From: Ferrovibrio sp.
Lineage (GTDB): Bacteria; Pseudomonadota; Alphaproteobacteria; Ferrovibrionales; Ferrovibrionaceae
Length of the DNA: 47,912 bases
Direction: 5' to 3'
Assembly (NCBI RefSeq): GCF_017994015.1
Contig: NZ_JAGOLP010000024.1
Location: forward strand, 1-47,912
The position numbers were made by a program, and so were the translations under genes. The notes under the pieces are model-generated. The model was not told the DNA's origin. It ran no database searches and was given only the letters and a program-made list of their open reading frames with translations. Positions 18,051 to 25,678 of the stretch are shown in pieces (position 1 is the first letter of the stretch; each line of letters opens with the position of its first letter).

Positions 18051-18947
18051 ATGGCTTCGGCACAATTGCGCTACTTCGATGAAGTGGTGCGCTGCGGCTC
18101 GATTCGCATTGCTGCCGAACGGCTGCATGTGGCGCCTTCGGCAATCAGCCGCCAGATTCGCAACATGGAAGACGAAGTGGGCCTGCCGCTATTTGAGCGC
18201 CATGCGCGTGGCGTGGTGTTGACTTCGGCCGGCGAAATCTTCGCCCGTTATGCCCGCGCTGCCTTGCTGGATCATGAGCGGGTGCATGCCGAGATCGACG
18301 ATCTCAAGGGCCTGCGGCGCGGCCATATCAGATTATGCAGTGTGGAAGGTGTGGTGGCCGACGGCCTGACCCAGGCCATTGCCACCTTCCGGCAGCGTTT
18401 TTCCGGCGTCACGTTCCGCCTCACCATCACCGGCACCGAACATGTGATGGCGGCGGTGCGCGATGGCGATACCGATATCGGTATCGCTTTCACGTCCAGC
18501 CCTGAACCCGGCGTGCGTTATGCGGCCCGCTTTCGCGATCCGCTTTTTGCCGTGGTATCGCCACGCCATGTGCTGGCCAAGGCCAAGCGGATCAGCCTCA
18601 GCGAGGCGCTGGCGCATCCGGTCGCGGTGCCGGAAAAGGGTTTTGGCATCCGCACCCTGCTGGATACACGCTGCCGCTCGGCGCGGCTGGTGCTGCGGCC
18701 AACGCTGGAAACCAATTCCATTGAAGGTTTGCGCGGCTTTGCCCGCTCGGGCAGCGGTGTCACCTTCCTGCCGCGCATGACGGTGCGGCGCGAAATCGAT
18801 TTCAGCCTGGTGAAGCCAATTCCGCTGGTGGACCGCGAATTGCAGCAGGCCAGTGTGGATGTCTGCGTGCTGGAAGATCGCAAGCTGCCCAGCGCGGTGG
18901 TGGAATTCCTCAATCATCTGCAAAGAGTTTTCACTGAAGCGCGGTGA
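18051..18947 (+). CDS. LysR-family transcriptional regulator
   Basis: A 298-residue regulator: N-terminal winged HTH (residues 4-62, QLRYFDEVVRCGSIRIAAERLHVAPSA...ISRQIRNME), then a periplasmic-binding-like effector domain from about 90 (HIRLCSVEGVVADGL to the C-terminus). GGGAG lies 8 nt before the ATG. It is divergent from molybdenum hydroxylase system 1 and points toward the SsuABC/flavoprotein operon starting 140 nt downstream, so it could control either. Effector unknown; an aromatic or sulfonate acid is plausible from the neighbours. Confidence 0.93.
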   Translation: MASAQLRYFDEVVRCGSIRIAAERLHVAPSAISRQIRNMEDEVGLPLFERHARGVVLTSAGEIFARYARAALLDHERVHAEIDDLKGLRRGHIRLCSVEGVVADGLTQAIATFRQRFSGVTFRLTITGTEHVMAAVRDGDTDIGIAFTSSPEPGVRYAARFRDPLFAVVSPRHVLAKAKRISLSEALAHPVAVPEKGFGIRTLLDTRCRSARLVLRPTLETNSIEGLRGFARSGSGVTFLPRMTVRREIDFSLVKPIPLVDRELQQASVDVCVLEDRKLPSAVVEFLNHLQRVFTEAR

Positions 18948-18960
18948 GATGAAATTTGCT

Positions 18961-18977
18961 TTTTGTTCAGCATACCT
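18961..18977 (+). promoter_or_regulatory. Copy A of the motif TTTTRTTCAGYATACCW
   Basis: TTTTGTTCAGCATACCT lies in the 140-nt gap before the SsuABC/flavoprotein operon. It matches the copy at 36864-36880 at 16 of 17 positions. A TTGACA hexamer follows at 18986-18991 but no good -10 accompanies it. Confidence 0.55.
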
Positions 18978-19087
18978 CTTTTTTATTGACACCCCCTGAT
19001 CGGAATGCGAGCCTGAAAAAACGCAGTAGCAATGCGCTTTTCAAGCGTCATTCAATCATTTTGAGCAACCAGCCAGGGGGTAATTCC

Positions 19088-20107
19088 ATGAAGATGACCA
19101 GCAAACTTGGCCTCACTGCCGCCTTTCTATGCGGTATGCTGACTTTTAACGCAGCCCATGCCGCCGATACGATCAATGTGCGTCTGGATTGGACACCCTG
19201 GGGCGTGCAGGCGCCGTTTCACCTGGCTGCCGCCAAGGGCTGGTTCGCCAAACAGGGCCTGGATGTGAAGCTTGAGGATGGCAACGGTTCGGTCACCACG
19301 GTGCAGATCGTTGGCAATGGTGAATTTGATATTGGCCATGCCGCTCTGGCGCCGATGGCGATTGCCCGCGCCAAGGGCCTGCCGGTGAAAGCCGTGGCAG
19401 CCTTTGCGCGCCAGAATGATATTGGCCTGCTGGTGCCAGCCGAAAGCGGCTGGAAAAGCCCGGCCGACCTGAAGGGCAAGAAGCTGGCCTACACCGCAGG
19501 CTCACTGGAAACGCCGTTCCTGGACCGCTTCCTGGCCGCTGGCGGCCTGACCCGCAACGATGTGGAGCTGATCAGTGTGGATGCCGCTGCCAAGGCCGGC
19601 ACCTATATGGCCGGCCGTGCCGATGGCGCCTTTTCCTCAGCGCCGTTCTTCCTCGGCGTGGTGAAGGCGCAGCGCCCGTCCAGCAATATCCGCTTCGCCG
19701 ATCTGGGCCTCAGTTTCCCCAGCTTCGGCTTGGTGGCCACCGAACAGAAGATCAAGGAAAAGGGCGCTGCCCTCACCCGCTTCGCCAGCATCGCTGCCGG
19801 CGCCTGGATGTATATCGAGGCCGGCAACGAGGATGAAGCCGTGAAGGCGATTATCGCGGCGCGGCCGCAGGCCAAGCTGAACCCGGTGGTGCTGCGTGAT
19901 CAGATTGATGCGCTGAAGGGCTATTTCCGCACCCCGGCCACCAAGGATGGCCCGCTGGGCGTGATGGCGGAAGCGGATTGGACCACGGCGCTGGAAACCC
20001 TGTCTTCCGGCGGCCTGATCCCGGCTGGCCAAAAGGCGGCGGATTACTACACCAACGATCTGCTTGATACCAAGCTGATCGCCGCCACCGCCAAGGGCGC
20101 ACCCTGA
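19088..20107 (+). CDS. ABC transporter substrate-binding protein, NMT1/SsuA type
   Basis: Periplasmic receptor of a nitrate/sulfonate/taurine/pyrimidine-type importer, 339 residues. Start MKMTSKLGL (19088): AGGGGG lies 7 nt upstream; the longer frame from 18956 is rejected. Residues 1-24 form a signal peptide ending AAHA. The family core VRLDWTPWGVQAPFHLAAAKGWF and the GNGEFDIGHAALAPMAIARAKG segment identify NMT1/THI5-like receptors. The ligand pocket cannot be read with certainty. It opens an operon of receptor, ATPase, permease, flavoprotein, [2Fe-2S] protein. Confidence 0.9.
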   Translation: MKMTSKLGLTAAFLCGMLTFNAAHAADTINVRLDWTPWGVQAPFHLAAAKGWFAKQGLDVKLEDGNGSVTTVQIVGNGEFDIGHAALAPMAIARAKGLPVKAVAAFARQNDIGLLVPAESGWKSPADLKGKKLAYTAGSLETPFLDRFLAAGGLTRNDVELISVDAAAKAGTYMAGRADGAFSSAPFFLGVVKAQRPSSNIRFADLGLSFPSFGLVATEQKIKEKGAALTRFASIAAGAWMYIEAGNEDEAVKAIIAARPQAKLNPVVLRDQIDALKGYFRTPATKDGPLGVMAEADWTTALETLSSGGLIPAGQKAADYYTNDLLDTKLIAATAKGAP

Positions 20108-20138
20108 GCCGCATGCAGCAATCCGTATTGGTGCAACC

Positions 20139-20909
20139 ATGCGTCCATTGATCCGTGCCCGTGATGTGGCCAAGCGTTTCGGCGGGCCGGATGGCCTGCT
20201 GGCGCTTGACCGCGTGTCGCTGGAAATTGCCGAGGGTGAATTTGTCAGCCTGCTTGGCCCCAGCGGTTGCGGCAAGAGCACCTTCCTGCGTTGCCTCGCC
20301 GGGCTGGAACGGCCCAGTGATGGCGCGCTGGAACTGAATGGCGTGCCGATCACCGAGCCACCGGAGCGGCTCGGCATCGCCTTCCAGCGTGATGCACTGC
20401 TGGATTGGTGCAGTGTGCGCGACAATGTGCTGCTGCCGGCGGAATTCGGCAATCTGCCGCGCCGCGATTATGCGGCCCGCGCCGATCAGTTGCTGGCCAT
20501 GGTTGGCCTGGCCGGTTTTGGCGATGCCTATCCGGCCACATTGTCGGGCGGCATGCGCCAGCGTGTGGCGATCTGCCGCTCGCTGCTGCTGGAGCCGCAA
20601 TTGCTGCTGATGGATGAACCTTTTGGCGCCCTGGACGCCATGACCCGCGACCAGCTCAATGTTGATCTGCAAAAAATCTGGGCGGCGCGCCAGATGACCA
20701 CGGTGTTTGTCACCCACAGCATCAGCGAGGCGGTGTATCTGTCTTCCCGCGTGCTGGTATTCAGCGCCCGCCCCGGCCGCATCCTGGCCGATATAGCCAT
20801 CGACCTGCCGCAGCCGCGCAAACTGGCAGACCGCGAATCAGCGGCCTTCACCGGCTATGTGCGCCAGATACGTGGCATCTTCGAATCGATGGGCCTGATC
20901 CACGATTGA
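20139..20909 (+). CDS. ABC transporter ATPase, SsuB/TauB family
   Basis: ATPase subunit at the inner membrane face, 256 residues. Walker A GPSGCGKST, Q-loop FQRDALLDW, signature LSGGMRQRV, Walker B LLLMDEPFGALD and H-loop FVTHS are all present. It drives the permease that follows 22 nt later. Sits 31 nt after the receptor gene. Confidence 0.94.
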   Translation: MRPLIRARDVAKRFGGPDGLLALDRVSLEIAEGEFVSLLGPSGCGKSTFLRCLAGLERPSDGALELNGVPITEPPERLGIAFQRDALLDWCSVRDNVLLPAEFGNLPRRDYAARADQLLAMVGLAGFGDAYPATLSGGMRQRVAICRSLLLEPQLLLMDEPFGALDAMTRDQLNVDLQKIWAARQMTTVFVTHSISEAVYLSSRVLVFSARPGRILADIAIDLPQPRKLADRESAAFTGYVRQIRGIFESMGLIHD

Positions 20910-20931
20910 CAATCAGCGAGGACACCACCCC

Positions 20932-21723
20932 ATGCGCCTCAGCCTAGCCGCCTTTTCCGCCAGCCTGCGCCGCAGCGCCATGCCGCTCTTAGCCGCCATC
21001 GCTTTCCTGCTGCTGTGGGAAGCGCTGGTGGTGCTGTTCAGCGTGCGGCCGATCCTGCTACCGGCGCCGCATCTGATCATTGCCGAAATCGCCGAATTTC
21101 CGCTCTGGTTCCTGGAAAACAGCTTCTACACCCTGGGCATCACCTTAAGCGGCTTCCTGGTGGCTGCCATCCTGGGCATCGCCTTTGCCATCGCCATTGT
21201 TGAATCACCCGCCTTCGAGCGCATGATCTTCCCGCTTTTTGTGGCGCTCAACAGCGTGCCGAAAGTGGCGATTGCGCCACTCTTCATCATCTGGCTCGGC
21301 ACCGGCGCCGAGCCGAAAATTGCCATCACGACACTGATCGCGGTATTCGCCATTGTGATCGACACGGCATTGGGCCTGCGTTCGGTGGCGCCGGATATCA
21401 TCGACCTGGCCAAGGTGCTGCGCGGCGGCCGCTTGCGCATCCTGTGGCGCATCAAACTGCCTTGCGCCCTGCCCAGCCTGTTTGCCGGCCTGAAAGTGGC
21501 GATGTCGCTGGCTCTGGTGGGGGCAATTGTGGGCGAGTTCGTCTCGTCGCAGAAGGGCCTGGGCTATATCATCCTCAGCGCCCAAGGCAATTTCGACACG
21601 CCGCGGGTTTTTGCTGCCATCTCTATCCTGGCGGTGATCGGCCTGGGCCTGATGGGTTTGCTGAACATGCTGGAAAAAATGGCCCTGCCCTGGCGGCGCG
21701 GCCGTGGTGGTGCTCATGGTTGA
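20932..21723 (+). CDS. ABC transporter permease, SsuC/TauC family
   Basis: Membrane subunit, 263 residues, with about six hydrophobic helices beginning at MPLLAAIAFLLLWEALVVLF and the coupling segment EFVSSQKGLGYII near the C-terminus. The ILPAPHLIIAE start after the first helix matches the SsuC/TauC group. It completes the importer. Its last 8 nt overlap the start of the flavoprotein gene, so transport and oxidoreduction are translationally coupled. Confidence 0.93.
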   Translation: MRLSLAAFSASLRRSAMPLLAAIAFLLLWEALVVLFSVRPILLPAPHLIIAEIAEFPLWFLENSFYTLGITLSGFLVAAILGIAFAIAIVESPAFERMIFPLFVALNSVPKVAIAPLFIIWLGTGAEPKIAITTLIAVFAIVIDTALGLRSVAPDIIDLAKVLRGGRLRILWRIKLPCALPSLFAGLKVAMSLALVGAIVGEFVSSQKGLGYIILSAQGNFDTPRVFAAISILAVIGLGLMGLLNMLEKMALPWRRGRGGAHG

Positions 21724-23416
21724 GGCAGACAAGATGCGGCAGGTTGAAACTGATATCCTGATCATCGGCGCCGGCGGCGCCGGCATGTATGCCGCGCTGG
21801 CTGCCGCCCGCGCCGGCATGGATGCCCTGCTGGTGGATCAGAGCCTGATCGGCCGCGGCGGCGCCACCATCATGGCGCAGATGACCGTGGCGGCCGCCTT
21901 GAGCGAGGCTGAGCCTGACGATTGGCATCTGCATTATGCCGATACGCTGAAAGCCGGGCGTGGCCTGTGCGATCCGGCCCTGGCTGAATTACTGTGCCGC
22001 GAAGCCCCGGTGCGTATCCGCGAGATGGACGAGTGGCAGGTGGGCTGGGCGCGCAACGACAAGGGCATCGCCCAGGTGATGGCGCCCGGCCATAGCCGCC
22101 AGCGCTGCTGCTATGTGGATGTGCTGAATACCGGCCCGGCCATTGCCGCCACTTTACGCAAGCAGGTGGCGCGGGAAAATCGTATCCGCCGGGTCAGCAA
22201 TCTGGTGGTCACTGACCTGCTGACCGATGCCGAAGGCTGTGCCGGGGCTTTTGGCTATCTGCTGGCCGAGGGCGAGCCGGTGGCAATATCCGCCCGTGCC
22301 GTGATCATCGCCGCGGGTGGCCTGACCAAGCTGTATCGCCGCAACAGCGCCAGCGCCAATATGGGCGGACATTCATATCATCTGGCCTTGCAGGCCGGCG
22401 CTGAACTGATCGATATGGAATTTGTGCAATTCTTTCCCATCGGCCATCTGGCGCCACGCCTGGTGGGGATGGACCCGATCATGTGGGATCCATTCCGCTA
22501 CAAACTTGGCGGCCGGCTGCTGAATGGCCAGGGCGAGGACTTCATCGGCCGCTATGATGGCAGCAATGCCGAAGGCTATACCACCACCCGCGACCTAACC
22601 ACATTTGCCATCCTGAGCGAAGTGGCGGCCGGGCGCGGCACCCCGCATGGCGGCGCCTGGCTCAGCTTCCGGCATCTGCCGGAAGCTGATCTGCTGGCGG
22701 CTTTCGGCCCGGTGATCGACAAGCTGCGCAAGAACGGCATCGACCTTTCCAGCATGGATGTGGAAGTGGCGCCGATTGCGCATTACCACATGGGCGGTAT
22801 CCGCGTGGATACCGCGATGCGCACCGGCCTGGCCGGGCTTTATGCTGCCGGCGAGGCGGTGGGCGGCGCCAATGGCGCCAACCGGCTTTCCGGTAATGCG
22901 ATCCCTGAAGCCCTGGTATTCGGCTGGGTGGCGGGGCAAGAAGCGGCGCAGCAGGCCGCGCCGCGTCGCGCCTTGCCGGCGGCAGCCCTGGCGGCAGCTT
23001 TGGAGACGTACCAGGCACGCTTGCGGCCAACGGATAACAACCACGATGTGATCGGCGCACTGGAAGCCGAATTGCCCGGCCTGATGTGGGACAAGGTGGG
23101 GCCGTTCCGCAATGCCGCCGATCTGGCCGCAGCGCTGAAGCGGCTACGCGCTATGCAAATTGAACTTGCAACGGCAACGGCCGGTGAGAACCCGGTGTTC
23201 AATATGCAACTGCAATCCTGGTATGACCTGCGCGCGGCACTGAGCAGCGCCGAAGCGGTAACGCTGGCGGCGCTGGAACGGCGCGAAAGTCGTGGCGCGC
23301 ATCAGCGTGATGATTTTCCGACCTTGCAGGATAGCTGGCAGCGCAACCTGATTATCCGGCGCCAGGAAAATACCCTGGCCTTAAGCAAATCCCCGCTATT
23401 GACGGTGGCCGCATGA
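21716..23416 (+). CDS. Succinate dehydrogenase/fumarate reductase-family flavoprotein
   Basis: FAD-dependent oxidoreductase of the SdhA/FrdA superfamily, 566 residues from MVEADKMRQ (21716); MRQVETD at 21734 is an alternative. FAD-binding ILIIGAGGAGMYAALAAARAG, the HYHMGGI substrate/FAD loop and GLYAAGEAVGGANGANRLSGN are family hallmarks. In SDH a His near the second FAD segment holds the flavin covalently; here that stretch reads GRGGATIMAQM without His, so FAD is probably non-covalent. Its partner is the downstream [2Fe-2S] protein, overlapping by 4 nt. No membrane anchor or [4Fe-4S]/[3Fe-4S] subunit is present, so it is not a respiratory complex II. It probably reduces or oxidises the imported compound. 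Substrate unknown. Confidence 0.88.
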   Translation: MVEADKMRQVETDILIIGAGGAGMYAALAAARAGMDALLVDQSLIGRGGATIMAQMTVAAALSEAEPDDWHLHYADTLKAGRGLCDPALAELLCREAPVRIREMDEWQVGWARNDKGIAQVMAPGHSRQRCCYVDVLNTGPAIAATLRKQVARENRIRRVSNLVVTDLLTDAEGCAGAFGYLLAEGEPVAISARAVIIAAGGLTKLYRRNSASANMGGHSYHLALQAGAELIDMEFVQFFPIGHLAPRLVGMDPIMWDPFRYKLGGRLLNGQGEDFIGRYDGSNAEGYTTTRDLTTFAILSEVAAGRGTPHGGAWLSFRHLPEADLLAAFGPVIDKLRKNGIDLSSMDVEVAPIAHYHMGGIRVDTAMRTGLAGLYAAGEAVGGANGANRLSGNAIPEALVFGWVAGQEAAQQAAPRRALPAAALAAALETYQARLRPTDNNHDVIGALEAELPGLMWDKVGPFRNAADLAAALKRLRAMQIELATATAGENPVFNMQLQSWYDLRAALSSAEAVTLAALERRESRGAHQRDDFPTLQDSWQRNLIIRRQENTLALSKSPLLTVAA

Positions 23417-23745
23417 ACGAGACTGAGACCATCCTGCAAATCCGCCGTGGCACAAATCCGGCCGAGACGCAGTATCAGGATTTTCAACTGCGCTATGAGG
23501 AAGGCACATCGGTGCTGGATGCGCTGATGCGGCTGCGGCGCGAGCAGGATTCCAGCCTGGCTTTCCGCTATGCCTGTATCAGTGCCAATGTGTGCAAGGA
23601 ATGCGTCATCCTGGTGGATGGCGAGAAGGAATATGCCTGCACCACGCGGCTGCGGCCCGGCCGCATGGTGCTGGAGCCGCTGCCCGGCAAGGGCCTGCTC
23701 CGCGATCTGGTGACCGATACCGTGCCGCCACGCGAAAAGCTTTAA
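23413..23745 (+). CDS. Minimal SdhB-N-like [2Fe-2S] protein
   Basis: A 110-residue protein resembling only the N-terminal [2Fe-2S] domain of SdhB/FrdB: YACISANVCKECVILVDGEKEYAC with cysteines C55, C61, C64 and C76. The spacing is C-x5-C-x2-C-x11-C, one residue longer than the usual SdhB C-x4-C-x2-C-x11-C. The C-terminal domain with [4Fe-4S] and [3Fe-4S] clusters is absent. It should carry electrons to or from the flavoprotein encoded just upstream (4-nt overlap). Its stop codon shares the sequence TTAA with the stop of the convergent gene. Confidence 0.8.
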   Translation: MNETETILQIRRGTNPAETQYQDFQLRYEEGTSVLDALMRLRREQDSSLAFRYACISANVCKECVILVDGEKEYACTTRLRPGRMVLEPLPGKGLLRDLVTDTVPPREKL

Positions 23746-24848
23746 CGAAACAGCTTGGCCAGGCGCTGCTTCAGCAAGGCCCACAGCATCGCCGGCAGAT
23801 TGATATCCGTCTCTACCACCTGGGCAGCATCGCCGCGCAGCATGGCGCTGAGATTGGCCGCAAAGCTGGCCGCCATGCGGGCAGCAAAATCCGCCACCAG
23901 TTCGGAGCGGCCAAATTGCGCCAGCGCGCCGGTAAGCTGATAGCGGATTTCGATATCAATCGCGGTGCGATCCGCTGACAGCGCGCGCAGGGCATAGCTG
24001 ACCGCACCCTTGGCGCTGGAGCCGCCCTTGGCATCACGCCCCTGGCCGGTGATGCGGCCACGTTTCTGCGCTTCGTCGCGCTCAATCTCGGCCTGGCCGG
24101 CAAAGCTGGCGCGGATCGGGCCGAACTTCACCGTCAACTGCCCGCTGACCTGATTGCCAACCACCTGCTGCACGCTGGCGCCCGGCAGGCAGCCGGCAAC
24201 GCGGGCGGTATCGGCCAATGCCAACCACACCGGATCGATAGCTGCATCAATCTCCAGGCTCTGGCGCAAAACCGGGCCATCCTGGCCGAGAGCCGCGGCC
24301 ACCGCAGCGGGTTTTGGCGCCGGCGTTGCTGCCGCAACTGGTGCTGCCGCCACGGCTGTTATCGCAATTGCTTCAACCGCCATTGGCTGACGCCCCTGGG
24401 CCACAGCGCGGATTGCCGCCACAATGCCCATATAGCCGGTGCAGCGGCAGATATTGCCGCTCAATTCGCGCCGGATGATGGCTTCATCGGCATCGCCATA
24501 ACGCAGGATGATATCGCGCGCGGTAATCAGCATGCCCGGTGTGCAGAAGCCGCATTGCAAGCCATGATGCACCGAGAAGGCTTCACGCAAGGCCGCCATC
24601 AGTTCGTCGCCATCAAAGCCTTCGATGGTACGCACCTGGCTGCCGCTGCAACTGACCGCCGCAGGCAGGCAGGAGCGCATCGGCTGGCCATCGATCAGAA
24701 TGGTGCAGGCGCCGCAGACACCCTGCTCGCAGCCCAGATGAGTACCGGTGAGGCCAACCTGCTGGCGCAGAAAATCGGCCAGATGGGTGCGCGGCTCAGC
24801 CTCCGCGTGGCAGGCTTCGCCATTCACCGTGAGCGATACCTTGGTCAT
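23742..24848 (-). CDS. Molybdenum hydroxylase [2Fe-2S] subunit fused to a CoxG-like domain (system 2)
   Basis: A 368-residue fusion. Residues 1-155 are a complete CoxS-type subunit: plant-type cluster C40, C45, C48, C60, and second cluster C99, C102, C134, C136. An Ala/Pro-rich linker (about 160-190) leads to an SRPBCC-type CoxG-like domain at about 195-368 (SLEIDAAIDPVWLALADTARVAGCLPGA at its start, then VKFGPIRASFAGQAEIE). In carboxydotrophs CoxG is a separate protein that recruits CO dehydrogenase to the membrane; fusion would tether electron transfer to the membrane directly. The C-terminus LWALLKQRLAKLFR is amphipathic and basic. It overlaps the FAD-subunit gene by 4 nt and is the last gene of its operon. 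Confidence 0.85.
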   Translation of the reverse strand: MTKVSLTVNGEACHAEAEPRTHLADFLRQQVGLTGTHLGCEQGVCGACTILIDGQPMRSCLPAAVSCSGSQVRTIEGFDGDELMAALREAFSVHHGLQCGFCTPGMLITARDIILRYGDADEAIIRRELSGNICRCTGYMGIVAAIRAVAQGRQPMAVEAIAITAVAAAPVAAATPAPKPAAVAAALGQDGPVLRQSLEIDAAIDPVWLALADTARVAGCLPGASVQQVVGNQVSGQLTVKFGPIRASFAGQAEIERDEAQKRGRITGQGRDAKGGSSAKGAVSYALRALSADRTAIDIEIRYQLTGALAQFGRSELVADFAARMAASFAANLSAMLRGDAAQVVETDINLPAMLWALLKQRLAKLFR

Positions 24849-25678
24849 GCCAACTTTCCTTCCAGCCCGGCCAGCGCACGCTTCACGGCGGTGCGATACA
24901 TCTGCCGCGCCAGTTCCGGCCGCGCCGCCAGCCGCTGATCAATTTCTGCCAAAGCCACAGGCAAGGCCGCAGCAACACCCTGTTGCAGCAGCAGCGCGGA
25001 CGCCTGTTCCAGCACAATCGGCGTGGTCTCGATGGCGCCGCAGACGACCCGAGCATAACCGCGCCCGGCATCCAGCATCACGGCCCCGATGGCCTTGGCA
25101 AATTCGCCGGTCTTGCGGCAGAGCTTGTGATAGCTCCACTGCGCCTGCGCCGAAGCCTTGGGTACAATGATGCGTTCCAGCAATTCGCCAGCTTCAAGCT
25201 GCGTAGTGAAACCACCCAGCATGAAGCCATCCACCGACAACAGGCGCTGTGTCTTGCCATTGCCAATCTGCAAACGCGCATCCAGGCAAAGCAAGGTGCT
25301 GATCCAATCCGCTGCCGGATCGGCATGTGCCACACTGCCGCCAATGGTGCCGCGATTGCGCACTGGTCGATAAGCAATGCCGCCGGCCACATGCCGCATA
25401 AGGCCATTGCCGGCATCCGGCACCAGACCATCCTCAAAAGTCGCATGAGTGATCGCTGCGCCATAGCTATAGGCATCACCATGATCCTGCACCGCGCGCA
25501 GGGCCGGCACATGGCGCAGATCAACCAGCAGGCTCGGCCGGCTCAGGCGCAGGTTCAGCATCGGCCCCAGCGATTGCGCGCCGGAAACCGGGCGAATATC
25601 GCCCTCGTCCTGGTGCAGCGCGGTGTAGATTTCAGCCAGCTCCGCAGCGCGCATATACTCATAGGCGACCGGCTTCAT
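24845..25678 (-). CDS. Molybdenum hydroxylase FAD subunit, CoxM family (system 2)
   Basis: Medium subunit, 277 residues. VSGAQSLGPMLNLRLSRPSLLVDLRHV (the usual AGGQS loop is SGAQS here) and YRPVRNRGTIGGSVAHADPAADW give the FAD-binding loops. Overlaps the large-subunit stop by 4 nt and the Fe-S subunit start by 4 nt. Gene order L, M, S differs from system 1 (M, S, L), so the two hydroxylases are not a recent tandem duplication. Confidence 0.92.
   Translation of the reverse strand: MKPVAYEYMRAAELAEIYTALHQDEGDIRPVSGAQSLGPMLNLRLSRPSLLVDLRHVPALRAVQDHGDAYSYGAAITHATFEDGLVPDAGNGLMRHVAGGIAYRPVRNRGTIGGSVAHADPAADWISTLLCLDARLQIGNGKTQRLLSVDGFMLGGFTTQLEAGELLERIIVPKASAQAQWSYHKLCRKTGEFAKAIGAVMLDAGRGYARVVCGAIETTPIVLEQASALLLQQGVAAALPVALAEIDQRLAARPELARQMYRTAVKRALAGLEGKLA

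Noticed and set aside
18986..19014. TTGACA at 18986 as the -35 of the SsuABC operon
   Set aside because: At a 17-nt spacing the -10 would be GAGCCT, which is not acceptable; the true promoter remains unidentified.
21716..23745. Calling the flavoprotein and [2Fe-2S] pair succinate dehydrogenase
   Set aside because: No full SdhB, no SdhC/D anchor and no covalent-FAD His; it is embedded in a transporter operon.
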